Source of the DNA: CAZIPZ01 sp964541075
GTDB lineage: Bacteria > Acidobacteriota > Terriglobia > 20CM-2-55-15
Length of the DNA: 25,159 nucleotides
Direction: 5' to 3'
Assembly: GCA_964541075.1 (NCBI GenBank)
Contig: CAZIPZ010000034.1
Span: forward strand, 1 to 25,159
The translations under genes and the position numbers were made by a program. The notes beneath the pieces are model-generated. The model was not told where the DNA came from. It saw only the letters and a program-made list of their open reading frames with translations, and made no database searches. Positions 6,702 to 14,426 of this stretch are shown piece after piece (the stretch's first letter is position 1; each line of letters begins with the position of its first letter).

Positions 6702-7718
6702 ATGACTGACCGGATTATTGCAGGCTCAATCACGGCCGAGGAAGCGCCGCTTGAGCTGTCGTTGCGTCCGCGCGTCCTTGCGGAATACATAGGGCAGCAA
6801 CCGGTGAAAGAAAACCTCGAGGTTGCGATCCAGGCAGCCTGCAAACGCGGAGAAGCCCTGGATCACATCCTCTTGTATGGACCGCCGGGCCTCGGTAAAA
6901 CCACCCTCGCTTCCGTCATCGCCAATGAAATGCATGCCCGTTTTCGCGCCACTGCGGGGCCGCTGATTCAGTTGAAGGGCGACCTCACGGCGATTCTGAC
7001 CAATCTTGAAGAGGGTGATGTCCTATTTATTGATGAGATTCATCGCCTTCAACCGAATATCGAGGAGATCCTCTATCCGGCGATGGAGGATTACAAGCTC
7101 GACATCATCATCGGACAGGGGCCGAGCGCGAGAACACATCGACTGGACTTGCGCAGATTCACATTGATTGGAGCGACCACTCGCGCCGGGCTTATCACCG
7201 CGCCCCTCCGATCCAGATTTGGAATGGTGCATCGGTTGGATTTCTATACGGTGTCCGAGGTGGAATTCATCATCCGGCGCTCAGCCGAGATTTTGAACGC
7301 ACCCATCACTGAAGAAGGCTGCCACGAAATCGCCAAGAGGTGCCGTGGAACGCCGCGCGTCGCGAACCGGCTCCTCAAAAGAATTCGAGATTACGCCCAG
7401 GTAAGAGGCGACGGTGAAATCACCGTGCCGATCACTCAGGCCGCACTGAAACTTTTAGACGTGGATGAACATGGCTTCGACGAAATCGATCGCAAGCTTC
7501 TTCGAGCAGTAATCGAGAGATTTGGCGGGGGGCCAGTAGGGGTGAACACGCTCGCCGCTGTGCTCAGTGAAGAAGTGGACGCAGTCGAGGATATTTATGA
7601 GCCGTATCTCTTACAAATCGGATTCCTTCAAAGAACTCCTCGCGGTCGGGTAGCGACCAAGCTCGCGTACGACCACCTCGGCGTTCCGTACCGTCCGCCC
7701 CAGGCCGGCCTGTTCTAG
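6702..7718 (+). CDS. ruvB: Holliday junction branch migration ATPase RuvB
   Basis: RuvB is the hexameric AAA+ motor that pumps DNA through the RuvA-bound Holliday junction. It has 338 residues, normal for the family. Visible motifs: SLRPRVLAEYIGQQ near the N-terminus, Walker A GPPGLGKTT (60-68), Walker B LFIDEIHRL, sensor 1 IGATTRAG, arginine-finger region APLRSRFG, sensor 2 region GTPRVANRLLKR, and the winged-helix ending EDIYEPYLLQIGFLQRTPRGR. It lies 3 nt after ruvA and ends 12 nt before the end of a converging pseudogene. No terminator hairpin is visible in that tiny gap. Confidence 0.97.
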   Translation: MTDRIIAGSITAEEAPLELSLRPRVLAEYIGQQPVKENLEVAIQAACKRGEALDHILLYGPPGLGKTTLASVIANEMHARFRATAGPLIQLKGDLTAILTNLEEGDVLFIDEIHRLQPNIEEILYPAMEDYKLDIIIGQGPSARTHRLDLRRFTLIGATTRAGLITAPLRSRFGMVHRLDFYTVSEVEFIIRRSAEILNAPITEEGCHEIAKRCRGTPRVANRLLKRIRDYAQVRGDGEITVPITQAALKLLDVDEHGFDEIDRKLLRAVIERFGGGPVGVNTLAAVLSEEVDAVEDIYEPYLLQIGFLQRTPRGRVATKLAYDHLGVPYRPPQAGLF

Positions 7719-7730
7719 CCGGCAAAGGAC

Positions 7731-8554
7731 TCAGCCGATCAGTTTCCACTGTTTAATGAAGTCGGCGATTTCGGCGTTGCCGAGATTCACCGCGACGGCA
7801 TTCGGATTGCCGCCGCCCATCGCCATCAGTTCCTTGTCCACGCCTCGTGACGCGCCTGAGCCGGTGACTGCGGCGCTCTGCTTGGTTTCGTTTTTTCCAG
7901 CGGCGGCATTCCTTAAGGTGGAAAGGCTGAAGCGGCTTTGCACTTTGTCGTCGTCCTTCTTCTTGTCATTGTCTTTCGCTTCGGCTGTGTTGGTGAGGCC
8001 TCGTACACCATCTTCAACGACCGCGATATCCGTCTGAGAGACGGGTTCGTAGCGCACCCGAACGGCCTATCGATCCGACAGCACCGCTGTTCCTGGACCT
8101 TTGTCTTTAGCAAGCGTTGCATTCAATTTCAGCAGCCGTTCGATCATTTCCGGATGCGAAGCGAATAAACCCTGTTTCGTATTCGAGTTTTTGTTGCGAT
8201 CGTTCAGGGCGACCAGGAACTCCGACAGACGCTCGGTGAGTACCCCGCTTTCGAAGCGAGAGCCGGTCCTTCCGAATCGGCTTCGAGTTCATCCGCCCTG
8301 CCGAAACCGGTGAGTACAAGCCTCGATCCTTCCTCGACAAGGTGTTGAAAGAGTTCAGGATTGGAAGAGACGTCGGTTTCATTGACGCCCATCTGAACGA
8401 GCTTTCCCTTCTGAATAGCCCTGATCGTGTGTTTGTTGGTGATGTGTATCAATTCGTGCCCAAGGACTCCCGCCAATTGCGCCTCATTTTTCATCAGCGC
8501 GAGCGCACCGCGCGTGACGTGCACGAAGCCACCGGGCGCAGCGAAGGCATTGAC
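7731..8554 (-). pseudogene. Degraded M48-family metallopeptidase gene (5' truncated, frameshifted, internal stop)
   Basis: Read on the - strand, the relic begins at about 8554 with VNAFAAPGGFVHVTRGAL and continues through the zinc-protease motif GHELIHITNKHT and the third-ligand region ADELEADSEG. This is the catalytic core of an M48 Zn peptidase. At about 8229-8231 one base is missing (AGC-GT-CTG where AGC-GGT-CTG is expected) and homology jumps frame to LSEFLVALNDRNKNSNTKQG and LFASHPEMIERLLKLN. An in-frame TAG at 8067-8069 then interrupts the same frame. After it the C-terminal extension YEPVSQTDIAVVEDG ... AVTGSGASRGVD ... FIKQWKLIG runs to TGA at 7731. The N-terminal half, including any signal peptide, is absent: upstream of 8554 the sequence is unrelated. 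Three lesions make this a pseudogene unless the frameshift and stop are assembly errors. Confidence 0.82.
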
Positions 8555-8669
8555 CGGCCTCCATGATCTGTTTCAAACACCGTATGGCGAAACCGGAAAG
8601 ATGCCGGGAATGCAGATCCATGCAAGCCTTGTGGACGGCATGCTAAGTGATTCGTTCATGCGCCCCGCG

Positions 8670-9090
8670 GGTCGCGGTGCTTCAGTGGATCGCCCTTCAC
8701 GCTTCGCGGATCTTCATCCTTGTCAAACGAATGCCACTCTCGTCTCCCGGATCGCAACTCAGTCGAAAACGGATGTCATTCAAGTGTATTAGAACGCCAC
8801 TACGGTCGAAACAAAGTCACTTCGCGCGATCCGTGCGATATTCGGACAGAATGCGAAAGAGTGCGCGATTGTTGAAGGGGGGAGTTGACTCCAGATGAAA
8901 TTGCACGGCTCACCGGAATTGCATCCGTTTTGACAAGATGTAGGTTCCGGAACACGAGAAGGCGGTTCGTTTTCATCGAAGAGCCGCTTGTTTGCATGCG
9001 AAAGCCCTTCCGAGTCACTTGAAGTGATTCCGTTTTCACGAGGAAGGCGTCCGTTCTGACAAGAATGGCGCCTGTTTTTCCGAGAATTGG
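8670..9090. repeat. Degenerate ~21-nt tandem repeats in two opposed orientations
   Basis: On the - strand, from about 9085 to 8880, successive units are almost all exactly 21 nt and share the core TGAAAACGGA followed by about eleven variable bases. Translated, they give a 7-residue periodicity (VRTDAFL, VKTESLQ, VTRKGFR, MQTSGSS, MKTNRLL, VFRNLHL, VKTDAIP). On the + strand, from about 8675 to 8835, similar 20-22 nt units occur in the opposite direction. For example, AAAACGGATGTCATTCAAGTG at 8766-8786 closely matches the - strand unit at 9016-9036. No start/RBS supports a gene in either direction. The region fills most of the 653-nt gap between the M48 relic and the end of enolase; the remaining parts (8555-8670 and 9090-9207) show nothing I recognise. 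Confidence 0.6.
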
Positions 9091-9207
9091 GTCTTCAGTC
9101 TATTGATGTCATTCGCAATGGCTCCGATGAACAGAAATTCGCGTGGGATCGTGTTGAGAACACCGCTTCGGCGCTGAAAATCGCCTCTTCAGTATTGGCG
9201 CCCCTTA

Positions 9208-10488
9208 TTAACTCCGAATGACTTTTCGTCCTGGATAAATCGCTTGTTTTCCCAGTTCCTCGTCGATGCGCAACAGTTGATTGTATTTCGCGACGCGATC
9301 GGTTCTGGACATAGATCCGGTTTTGATTTGTCCTGCGTTCGTCGCTACTGCGAGGTCCGAGATGAACGTATCTTCACTTTCGCCCGACCGATGTGAAATT
9401 ACGACGCCGTATGAAGCACGCTTAGCCATTTCTATGGCGTCAAGCGTCTGGGTCAGGGTTCCAATTTGATTCACTTTGATCAAAATGGCATTGCCGACGC
9501 CCATTCCCATTCCTTGCGCCAGGCGTTCCGTGTTGGTGACGAAGAGATCATCGCCTACAAGTTGAACCTGCTTGCCGATTTCTCGTGTAAGAAGTTGCCA
9601 GCCGCTCCAGTCGTCTTCCGCTAGTCCGTCCTCAATGGAGATGATTGGATATTGGGCGACCCACTCCGCATAGAGTTTCACCATCTGTTCGGCGGTTTTT
9701 TCTGATTTGTCCGACTTCTTGAAAACGTATTTACCCTTCTTGTCGTAGAACTCACTGGAGGCGGCGTCGAGGGCCAGTGAGACCTGCTCGCCGGGCTTGT
9801 AGCCGGCGGCTTCGATGGCTCTCAGGATCAACTCGATCGCTTCCTGATTCGATTTCAGGTTTGGCGCGAACCCGCCTTCGTCGCCCACGGCCGTTCCGAG
9901 ACCGGCATCGTGAAGAATTTTCTTCAAATTGTGAAAAACTTCAGCGCCCATTCGAACGGCTTCCGAAAAACTCGATGCGCCGACGGGCATAATCATGAAT
10001 TCCTGGAGGTCCACGTTGTTATTGGCGTGAGCGCCGCCGTTCACAATATTCATCATCGGTACAGGCAGGACGCTTGCTTTGATGCCGCCAATGTATCGAA
10101 AGAGGGGCAAACCATGAGCCTGAGCCGCAGCCCGAGCGACGGCCATGGAGACGCCCAGAATGGCATTAGCTCCAAGGTTTTCTTTGTTCTTAGTTCCATC
10201 CATGGTGAGCATCAATTGATCAATGTGGGACTGGAGAGTGGCATCCTCGCCTTTAAGGCCCGGCGCAATTGTTTTGTTTACATTTTCAACCGCCTTGCGA
10301 ACTCCCTTTCCCATGTAGCGTTTCTTGTCGCCGTCGCGCAGTTCCAGAGCTTCGTGTTCGCCGGTTGAGGCTCCAGAGGGAACGATGGAGCGTCCGAGTG
10401 ATCCATCTTCAAGGATGCAGTCCACCTCGACGGTCGGGTTCCCTCGGGAATCGATCACTTCTCGTGCTTTGATTGTTCGGATTTGCAT
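9208..10488 (-). CDS. eno: Enolase (phosphopyruvate hydratase)
   Basis: Enolase converts 2-phosphoglycerate to phosphoenolpyruvate in glycolysis and is often a degradosome component. The 426-residue product starts at ATG 10488 (MQIRTIKAREVIDSRGNPTVEVD), the family's standard beginning; a longer open frame upstream is not homologous and would overlap the preceding gene. Visible signatures: GASTGEHEALELRDGD (mobile loop), GGAHANNNVDLQEFMI, the Mg2+ ligands in LALDAASSEF, SIEDGLAEDDW and GDDLFVTN, the catalytic lysine in LIKVNQIGTLT, and SHRSGESEDTFI near the C-terminus. TAGAGGC lies 5-10 nt before the ATG and contains the stop codon of the upstream cyclase gene, so the two genes are very probably co-transcribed. 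Confidence 0.97.
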   Translation of the reverse strand: MQIRTIKAREVIDSRGNPTVEVDCILEDGSLGRSIVPSGASTGEHEALELRDGDKKRYMGKGVRKAVENVNKTIAPGLKGEDATLQSHIDQLMLTMDGTKNKENLGANAILGVSMAVARAAAQAHGLPLFRYIGGIKASVLPVPMMNIVNGGAHANNNVDLQEFMIMPVGASSFSEAVRMGAEVFHNLKKILHDAGLGTAVGDEGGFAPNLKSNQEAIELILRAIEAAGYKPGEQVSLALDAASSEFYDKKGKYVFKKSDKSEKTAEQMVKLYAEWVAQYPIISIEDGLAEDDWSGWQLLTREIGKQVQLVGDDLFVTNTERLAQGMGMGVGNAILIKVNQIGTLTQTLDAIEMAKRASYGVVISHRSGESEDTFISDLAVATNAGQIKTGSMSRTDRVAKYNQLLRIDEELGKQAIYPGRKVIRS

Positions 10489-10495
10489 GATGCCT

Positions 10496-11125
10496 CTATT
10501 TTGCTTGTAGGATAACGCGTGTCGGGGCGCCATCGGCGTCCTTCAGGTTCAGCGGCAGCGCCGTCAGTTCATAGCGTCCAGGGTCGACTTGGTTGAGATT
10601 CAACCCCTCGAGAATGACGACGTTTCGTGTCAGTAATGCGAAATGTGTCGGATGGGACTCCGACTTATATTTATCGATGGATAAGTAATCGATTCCGACA
10701 AGACGAATCCCTTTCTGGACGAGAAATTCGGCGCCTTCGGGTTCGAGGTAAACAAATTCTTCATAGAACTTTCCATCGTTCCAATGGTTGGAATTCTCAG
10801 TCTTGAAAAGAACACGCTCCACTCCATCCCAGTTCGTTCTTTCAAGTTGGGCGCGGGCGATTGACCGGACTCCGGGAACTGCGCAAACGATCACAGGACC
10901 CACCAATTGTTCCAAAGGAATCTCGTCGAGACGCTTTCCGTCATCGATCATATGGAACGGCGCGTCGATGTGCGTGCCCGTGTGCGACCCCATTTCAAGC
11001 GATGTCAGTGCAATAGTGTGGCTTCCATCTCGTGATGGATGTGACTTTGCGGTCAGACGAACCGGCGGATCCGACGGCCAAACAGTCATGGCGTTCGTTA
11101 TTGGAACGCTCACGTCATAGATCAT
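10496..11125 (-). CDS. Cyclase-family metal-dependent hydrolase (kynurenine formamidase-like)
   Basis: This family (Pfam Cyclase; kynurenine formamidase KynB, isatin hydrolase and others) hydrolyses amide or lactam bonds using a divalent metal. The product is 209 residues from ATG 11125 (MIYDVSVPITNAMTVWPSDP); an in-frame GTG at 11140 would add five residues. The diagnostic metal-binding signature HTGTHIDAPFHM is intact, and further family features include VGIDYLSIDKY, a downstream histidine in SHPTHFALL, and ILEGLNLNQVDPGRYELTALPL. No tryptophan-degradation genes are nearby, so the substrate is unknown. Enolase follows 7 nt downstream. The ~360-nt region upstream (11126-11486) separates it from a divergently transcribed gene, and I recognise no gene or convincing promoter in it. 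Confidence 0.88.
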   Translation of the reverse strand: MIYDVSVPITNAMTVWPSDPPVRLTAKSHPSRDGSHTIALTSLEMGSHTGTHIDAPFHMIDDGKRLDEIPLEQLVGPVIVCAVPGVRSIARAQLERTNWDGVERVLFKTENSNHWNDGKFYEEFVYLEPEGAEFLVQKGIRLVGIDYLSIDKYKSESHPTHFALLTRNVVILEGLNLNQVDPGRYELTALPLNLKDADGAPTRVILQAK

Positions 11126-11486
11126 GGTTTGAAGATACACGATTAAATTGGGGGGAACCAGCCGTCAGAACCGGGTCCAATTAGCGGAATCCGATCCGGA
11201 CGCGTGGGCCGAATCGGTTCGCGTTTGCGTCAGATCCGAAGATCGATTGTTACGAAAAGGTATTGGAGAGTTCGAGGCGCAGGCACAAAAGTTAATTGCC
11301 GCCACGTGAACGTGCGATCATTTGAAAGTCCATAGATGGCATTTGATTGGCGGTGCTTGCGAATCTTTGCTCTCAAAGCGATTCATAAACGACTGCGACA
11401 GTAAATGCGCTCTATCTTGCATTTCACTCCGTGCGGGATGTAGCATTGCGCAGTTTTACATGGCCATTTCCGGGAGGTCTGCCGCA

Positions 11487-12251
11487 ATGAAACGAATGCT
11501 TGCCATTGGTTTGATTCTTGTCTGGAGTTCAGCCATTGCTTCGAGCCAAACCACTAGACAGCCGACGAAGCCGGGAGACGGTCCTGGCAGTGCTGCGTCC
11601 CAACCTGCAAGATCAACGCAACCCGAGGCCCCAGCGCCCGCGCGAAGGGCTCCTGTGGCAGCGAAGCCGGCTTCGCCAGCGCCGAACCCGGCCGACATGG
11701 CTCGCGATAAAAAGGCGAAAGAAGAAGCGGATGCTTTGGCTGCAGCCGCCGCGGCGGCGAAGGTCGCCGAGGACAAGAAGCAAGTTTCGATCGATGTTGT
11801 CCATGAATGGTTCATTCGCTGGAACGCCCTGGGAGAGAACACTCCGGAGGCGATTGATAGGTTCGTCGAGCTCTACGCCGAAGGCGCCTCTCATGAAGTC
11901 GGGCCTAATGAAAGACAGGCCAGCGGGCCCGTCTACTACAGAGGTCAGAACCTCATACGCAGGATGGCCTCGGATTACGCGAGCAAATGGATGGACATCG
12001 CATATGCGATAGCTATTCAAACCCGCAAGGAAAAGAGTTCAGAACTCATCGCCACGGCCGAGATGCCATGGGGGAATACAGAACTCGCAGTGGAATATTT
12101 GGGCGGTCAGACCGACCGCGAGAGCAAAAAGCGCTTCATGGTTCGGGCCAGCGCCTTCTTTGAAATTCAGGAGGGGAAGATCCTTCGGGTGCGAATATAC
12201 ATGCCGCGCGAAGAAATCTCGGAAGTGACCGGGCCGTTTACAATCATGTAG
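11487..12251 (+). CDS. Exported NTF2/SnoaL-like protein with Ala/Pro-rich linker
   Basis: The product is 254 residues from ATG 11487, which has GGGAGG at 11472-11477. Residues 1-22 (MKRMLAIGLILVWSSAIASSQ) form a typical signal peptide. A proline/alanine-rich linker follows (to about residue 75), then a short charged, alanine-rich helix (DKKAKEEADALAAAAAAAK). The last ~150 residues (VVHEWFIRWNAL ... FVELYAEGASHEVGP ... YYRGQNLIRRMA ... RASAFFEIQEGKILRVRIYM) have the pattern of the SnoaL/NTF2-like cone fold, which binds small ligands or acts as an enzyme or accessory domain. No catalytic function can be assigned. The frame is open further upstream, but that part looks non-coding. It lies on the same strand as the DUF1549 cluster but is separated from it by 219 nt containing a promoter candidate. 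Confidence 0.75.
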   Translation: MKRMLAIGLILVWSSAIASSQTTRQPTKPGDGPGSAASQPARSTQPEAPAPARRAPVAAKPASPAPNPADMARDKKAKEEADALAAAAAAAKVAEDKKQVSIDVVHEWFIRWNALGENTPEAIDRFVELYAEGASHEVGPNERQASGPVYYRGQNLIRRMASDYASKWMDIAYAIAIQTRKEKSSELIATAEMPWGNTELAVEYLGGQTDRESKKRFMVRASAFFEIQEGKILRVRIYMPREEISEVTGPFTIM

Positions 12252-12359
12252 AGATGCCGGCAACGTCGTCAAAGTTCACTAAAGATCGCGTTTTGTCAAG
12301 CAAACGCACTCGCCCTCTTACCGGGCGGTTCAAACGGCGGATTTTGCATCCCAGAAAAC

Positions 12360-12389
12360 TTGACAGGCCAATGAGTTTCGTTGTGTATT
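12360..12389 (+). promoter_or_regulatory. Candidate sigma70-type promoter for the DUF1549-DUF1501-SUMF1 cluster
   Basis: A perfect -35 hexamer TTGACA (12360-12365) is followed after 18 nt by TGTATT (12384-12389; four of six matches to TATAAT). It lies about 80 nt before the start codon of the DUF1549/DUF1553 gene, with an intergenic leader between. Confidence 0.42.
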
Positions 12390-12470
12390 GGAGAACATTG
12401 CAATTAAGTTTTTTTTGCCCTGGAAGTTCCTTTTAAGACCGCATTCACGTTGAACCTGAGGAGGTTCTTA

Positions 12471-14411
12471 ATGAGAGTGAAAAAGATGGGGTTGATCATC
12501 CCCTTTGTGCTGGTGGTGATCTGTGTATCCCTTACGTTCTCAGCCCAAAATCGAGCGCCACAGTCGCCCACAGCCGTAGACAAGTTGGAGCAGTATGAAG
12601 ACGCTCACAAGACCTTGCTGGGAACCAAGCCCGATGCTGCGAAGGATGCCGTGCGTCTCACGGAAGAGCTTGCGAAAACAATGCCGAACGCGTCTTCAGC
12701 ACTGGCGAAAATACCTCGCAAGAACCTGATCGATCAGTTCATCTTCGACAGGATCGAGCGTGATGGGATTCCCCATGCAAGTCTAACGACGGATGAAGAA
12801 TATATTCGGCGCGTTTATCTGGATGCGACCGGAATGCTTCCGAAATCGGACCTTATACGCTCCTTTGTCGCCGATAAAGATCCCGACAAGAGAGACAAAC
12901 TTGTCGATTCACTCATTGGAACAGAGGAATTTGCGGAACAGTGGGCGTGGTTTTACGGCGACCTGTTTCGATTGATGAGCTTCGCCGGCAACGGGAAGGA
13001 TGCGTTCCAGTTCTGGAACAAGGAATGGCTGAAGTATGACCGGCCATACAACGATGTTGTCACCGACATGTTGACCGGAACCGCCAAGAGTCACAGTTCT
13101 GTTGCGCAGTTGGCCTTTTTTGGACGTGTGTTGCGAAATGCCGGCCTCAAGGGACGCCAACCTGCCGACCCGACCAGTTACTACAGCGCGACCGCGAATC
13201 GTCTGGACACTCTGGATGAGATCACCGTCGAGAGCACTCGCATTTTCCTGGGGGTGAACATCGACTGCATCTCGTGTCATGACGGCGCCGGACACCTGGA
13301 ACCGCTGAATGTATATCTGGCGGAGCGGACACGGAAAGAGTTCTCGCAACACGCTGCATTCTTCGGCCGGGTTGGATTGATCAGCGGCTTCAATGGCGGC
13401 AACGAGGACGCGATCATTGATGACAATCCGAAGAGAAAGTACAACACGGCTGACGACGCACCGTGGTGGACGGAAAGCGAAACGAAGTTTCCGAGAACCG
13501 GCGAAACCTACGAACCAGCTTTCCTGTTCACGGGTGAGAAGCCTCGGCCTGGCATGAACCCGAGACAGGAACTGGCTCGAATGATCACCACGAATCCTCA
13601 GTTCGCCAGAGCGTCCGTAAATCTTATCTGGACGAAACTGATGACGGTCGGCTTCGTTGAGTCGTATGACGGGTTCGATTTGGCCCGACTGGATCCGAAG
13701 AATCCTCCGCCGCAACCGTGGACAGTACAGCCGACCAATCCCGAATTACTGGAAGCGCTCGCGGCCGATTTTAGAGCTAGCAACCACAGCATGCATCGGC
13801 TGATGAAAACGATCATGAAATCCAATGCGTATCAGCTTTCCGCTAAATTCCCTGGTGAGTGGAAGGATGCGTATACGCCCTATTATGCGCGCAAGTACGT
13901 CCGTGTAATGACCGGTCCTGAGGTTATCGATGCTATCGCGTCGGTTACCGGCCGTCCGTACAAGTGGCAATTCTCCGGCACGGAAGTTTCCCGGTTGAAG
14001 CAGCTTACGGATTCATCCGATGTGCCGGGCGGCGGCAGAGGATCACGCAACACGGAAACCTCGGACGTTGTGGGCATTCTGAACAGCTTCTTCGAAAACA
14101 ACCGGCAGACCCCGCCGCCGACTGGAAACAAACCAACAACTCTTCAGGCGATTCTCATGATGACGTCGGGTCTCGTGAACGATCGTTTGAAGGCGGAAAA
14201 CGGTACGTTCCTGCAGATGTTGTCGGAATCCAGCAAGAACAACGACGAGAAAATTGAGGAACTGTACCTGGCGACCCTGTCGCGTTTCCCGACTGCTCAA
14301 GAGAAGCAGTGGGTTAAGGAAAATGTCGATCTGGAGAAAGATCTGAAGACGGGTCTTCAGAACCTGCAATGGACTTTGCTGAACCGCGCAGAGTTCCTCC
14401 TTAATCATTAA
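12471..14411 (+). CDS. DUF1549/DUF1553 (PSCyt2/PSD1) exported protein
   Basis: The product is 646 residues; ATG 12471 is preceded at ideal distance by GAGGAGG (12458-12464). The N-terminus (MRVKKMGLIIPFVLVVICVSLTFSAQ) is a signal peptide. Residues ~85-270 form the DUF1549 (PSCyt2) domain: FIFDRIERDGIPHASLTTDEE, RRVYLDATGMLP, and a CISCH motif (C266, C269, H270) that is usual in this domain and resembles a c-type haem site. The C-terminal half is DUF1553 (PSD1): NPRQELARMITTNPQFARA, NLIWTKLMTVGFVE, HSMHRLMKTIMKSNAYQLS, TGPEVIDAIASVTG. These proteins are abundant in Planctomycetes and Acidobacteriota, nearly always paired with DUF1501 as here, and are thought to act in the periplasm, perhaps on complex polysaccharides. 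Their biochemical role is not established. The usual extra N-terminal cytochrome domain is missing. Confidence 0.9.
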   Translation: MRVKKMGLIIPFVLVVICVSLTFSAQNRAPQSPTAVDKLEQYEDAHKTLLGTKPDAAKDAVRLTEELAKTMPNASSALAKIPRKNLIDQFIFDRIERDGIPHASLTTDEEYIRRVYLDATGMLPKSDLIRSFVADKDPDKRDKLVDSLIGTEEFAEQWAWFYGDLFRLMSFAGNGKDAFQFWNKEWLKYDRPYNDVVTDMLTGTAKSHSSVAQLAFFGRVLRNAGLKGRQPADPTSYYSATANRLDTLDEITVESTRIFLGVNIDCISCHDGAGHLEPLNVYLAERTRKEFSQHAAFFGRVGLISGFNGGNEDAIIDDNPKRKYNTADDAPWWTESETKFPRTGETYEPAFLFTGEKPRPGMNPRQELARMITTNPQFARASVNLIWTKLMTVGFVESYDGFDLARLDPKNPPPQPWTVQPTNPELLEALAADFRASNHSMHRLMKTIMKSNAYQLSAKFPGEWKDAYTPYYARKYVRVMTGPEVIDAIASVTGRPYKWQFSGTEVSRLKQLTDSSDVPGGGRGSRNTETSDVVGILNSFFENNRQTPPPTGNKPTTLQAILMMTSGLVNDRLKAENGTFLQMLSESSKNNDEKIEELYLATLSRFPTAQEKQWVKENVDLEKDLKTGLQNLQWTLLNRAEFLLNH

Positions 14412-14426
14412 TTTTCGGAGGTCATT

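Noticed and set aside
8101..8566. Small + strand open frames across the M48 relic
   Set aside because: They are antisense shadows; protease homology (HELIH, ELEAD, FASHPEM) is on the - strand only.
8670..9090. 21-nt periodic array considered as a CRISPR or as a small heptapeptide-repeat protein gene
   Set aside because: There is no constant repeat with unique spacers of CRISPR size; units are contiguous and degenerate. As a gene it lacks an RBS and a defined start and breaks down at both ends.
12909..13715. Long open frame (268 codons) on the - strand opposite the DUF1549 gene
   Set aside because: It lies wholly antisense to a gene with clear domains and an excellent RBS; its translation has no recognisable motifs.
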